From: Dendrolimus kikuchii
Lineage: Eukaryota > Arthropoda > Insecta > Lepidoptera > Lasiocampidae
Direction: 5' to 3'
NCBI GenBank assembly: GCA_019925095.2
Contig: CM034389.1
Span: 24,539,435-24,603,434, forward strand
Length of the DNA: 64,000 nt
Shown: piece by piece, positions 63,952 to 64,000 of the stretch
Layout of the letters: every line of letters starts with the position of its first letter
Numbering within the stretch: the first letter of the stretch is position 1
Translations under genes and position numbers: made by a program
Notes under the pieces: model-generated
The model's database searches: none
What the model was told of the DNA's origin: nothing
What the model saw: the letters and a program-made list of their open reading frames with translations, nothing else

Positions 63952-64000
63952 AATTTTGTATATATTCTTTGTATGTTTCGGGAAACGTTTGTGACATCAA

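Overview
This is a 64 kb piece of an AT-rich insect nuclear genome, almost certainly a moth or butterfly. The genes are split into many small exons with GT-AG introns. The introns are loaded with transposable elements typical of Lepidoptera: tRNA-derived SINEs, Helitrons ending in CTRR, piggyBac, a Penelope-like element, Jockey, RTE and R1 LINE fragments, hAT elements and MITEs. The species cannot be named from this sequence alone.

Layout. (1) About 5456-46435, plus strand: one large ABC-transporter gene of the ABCA type. I traced 28 exons whose reading phases all join, giving 1497 codons and a stop. The 5' end (first helix and first extracellular loop) is missing, either upstream of the window or not recognised. 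Both nucleotide-binding domains have lost nearly all their ATP-binding motifs although the frame is open throughout. (2) 49453-52128, minus strand: a three-exon BORCS8 gene (lysosome-positioning BORC complex). (3) 53335-54550, plus strand: a three-exon gene for a small THAP-domain protein, flanked by two apparently identical 567-bp direct repeats. (4) 58022-63951, plus strand: a six-exon membrane-anchored short-chain dehydrogenase/reductase that has lost three of its four catalytic residues. Four apparently identical tRNA-Phe(GAA) genes sit in or just upstream of the traced part of the ABCA-type gene.

Most remaining sequence is mobile-element debris. The best-defined insertions are a piggyBac with matching 12-bp ends (1549-3396), a Jockey with both ORFs (about 12004-16600), two hAT elements with perfect 8-bp target duplications (19375-20193 and 35187-38894), a Penelope-like element whose empty site survives in two paralogous repeats in the same window, and a SINE family whose 3' end matches a LINE family also present here.

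The most interesting signals are the two apparent pseudoenzymes (ABCA-like and SDR-like), both with intact exon structure, and the duplicated and palindromic architecture around the THAP gene. All homology calls come from motif recognition by eye. No database search was run.
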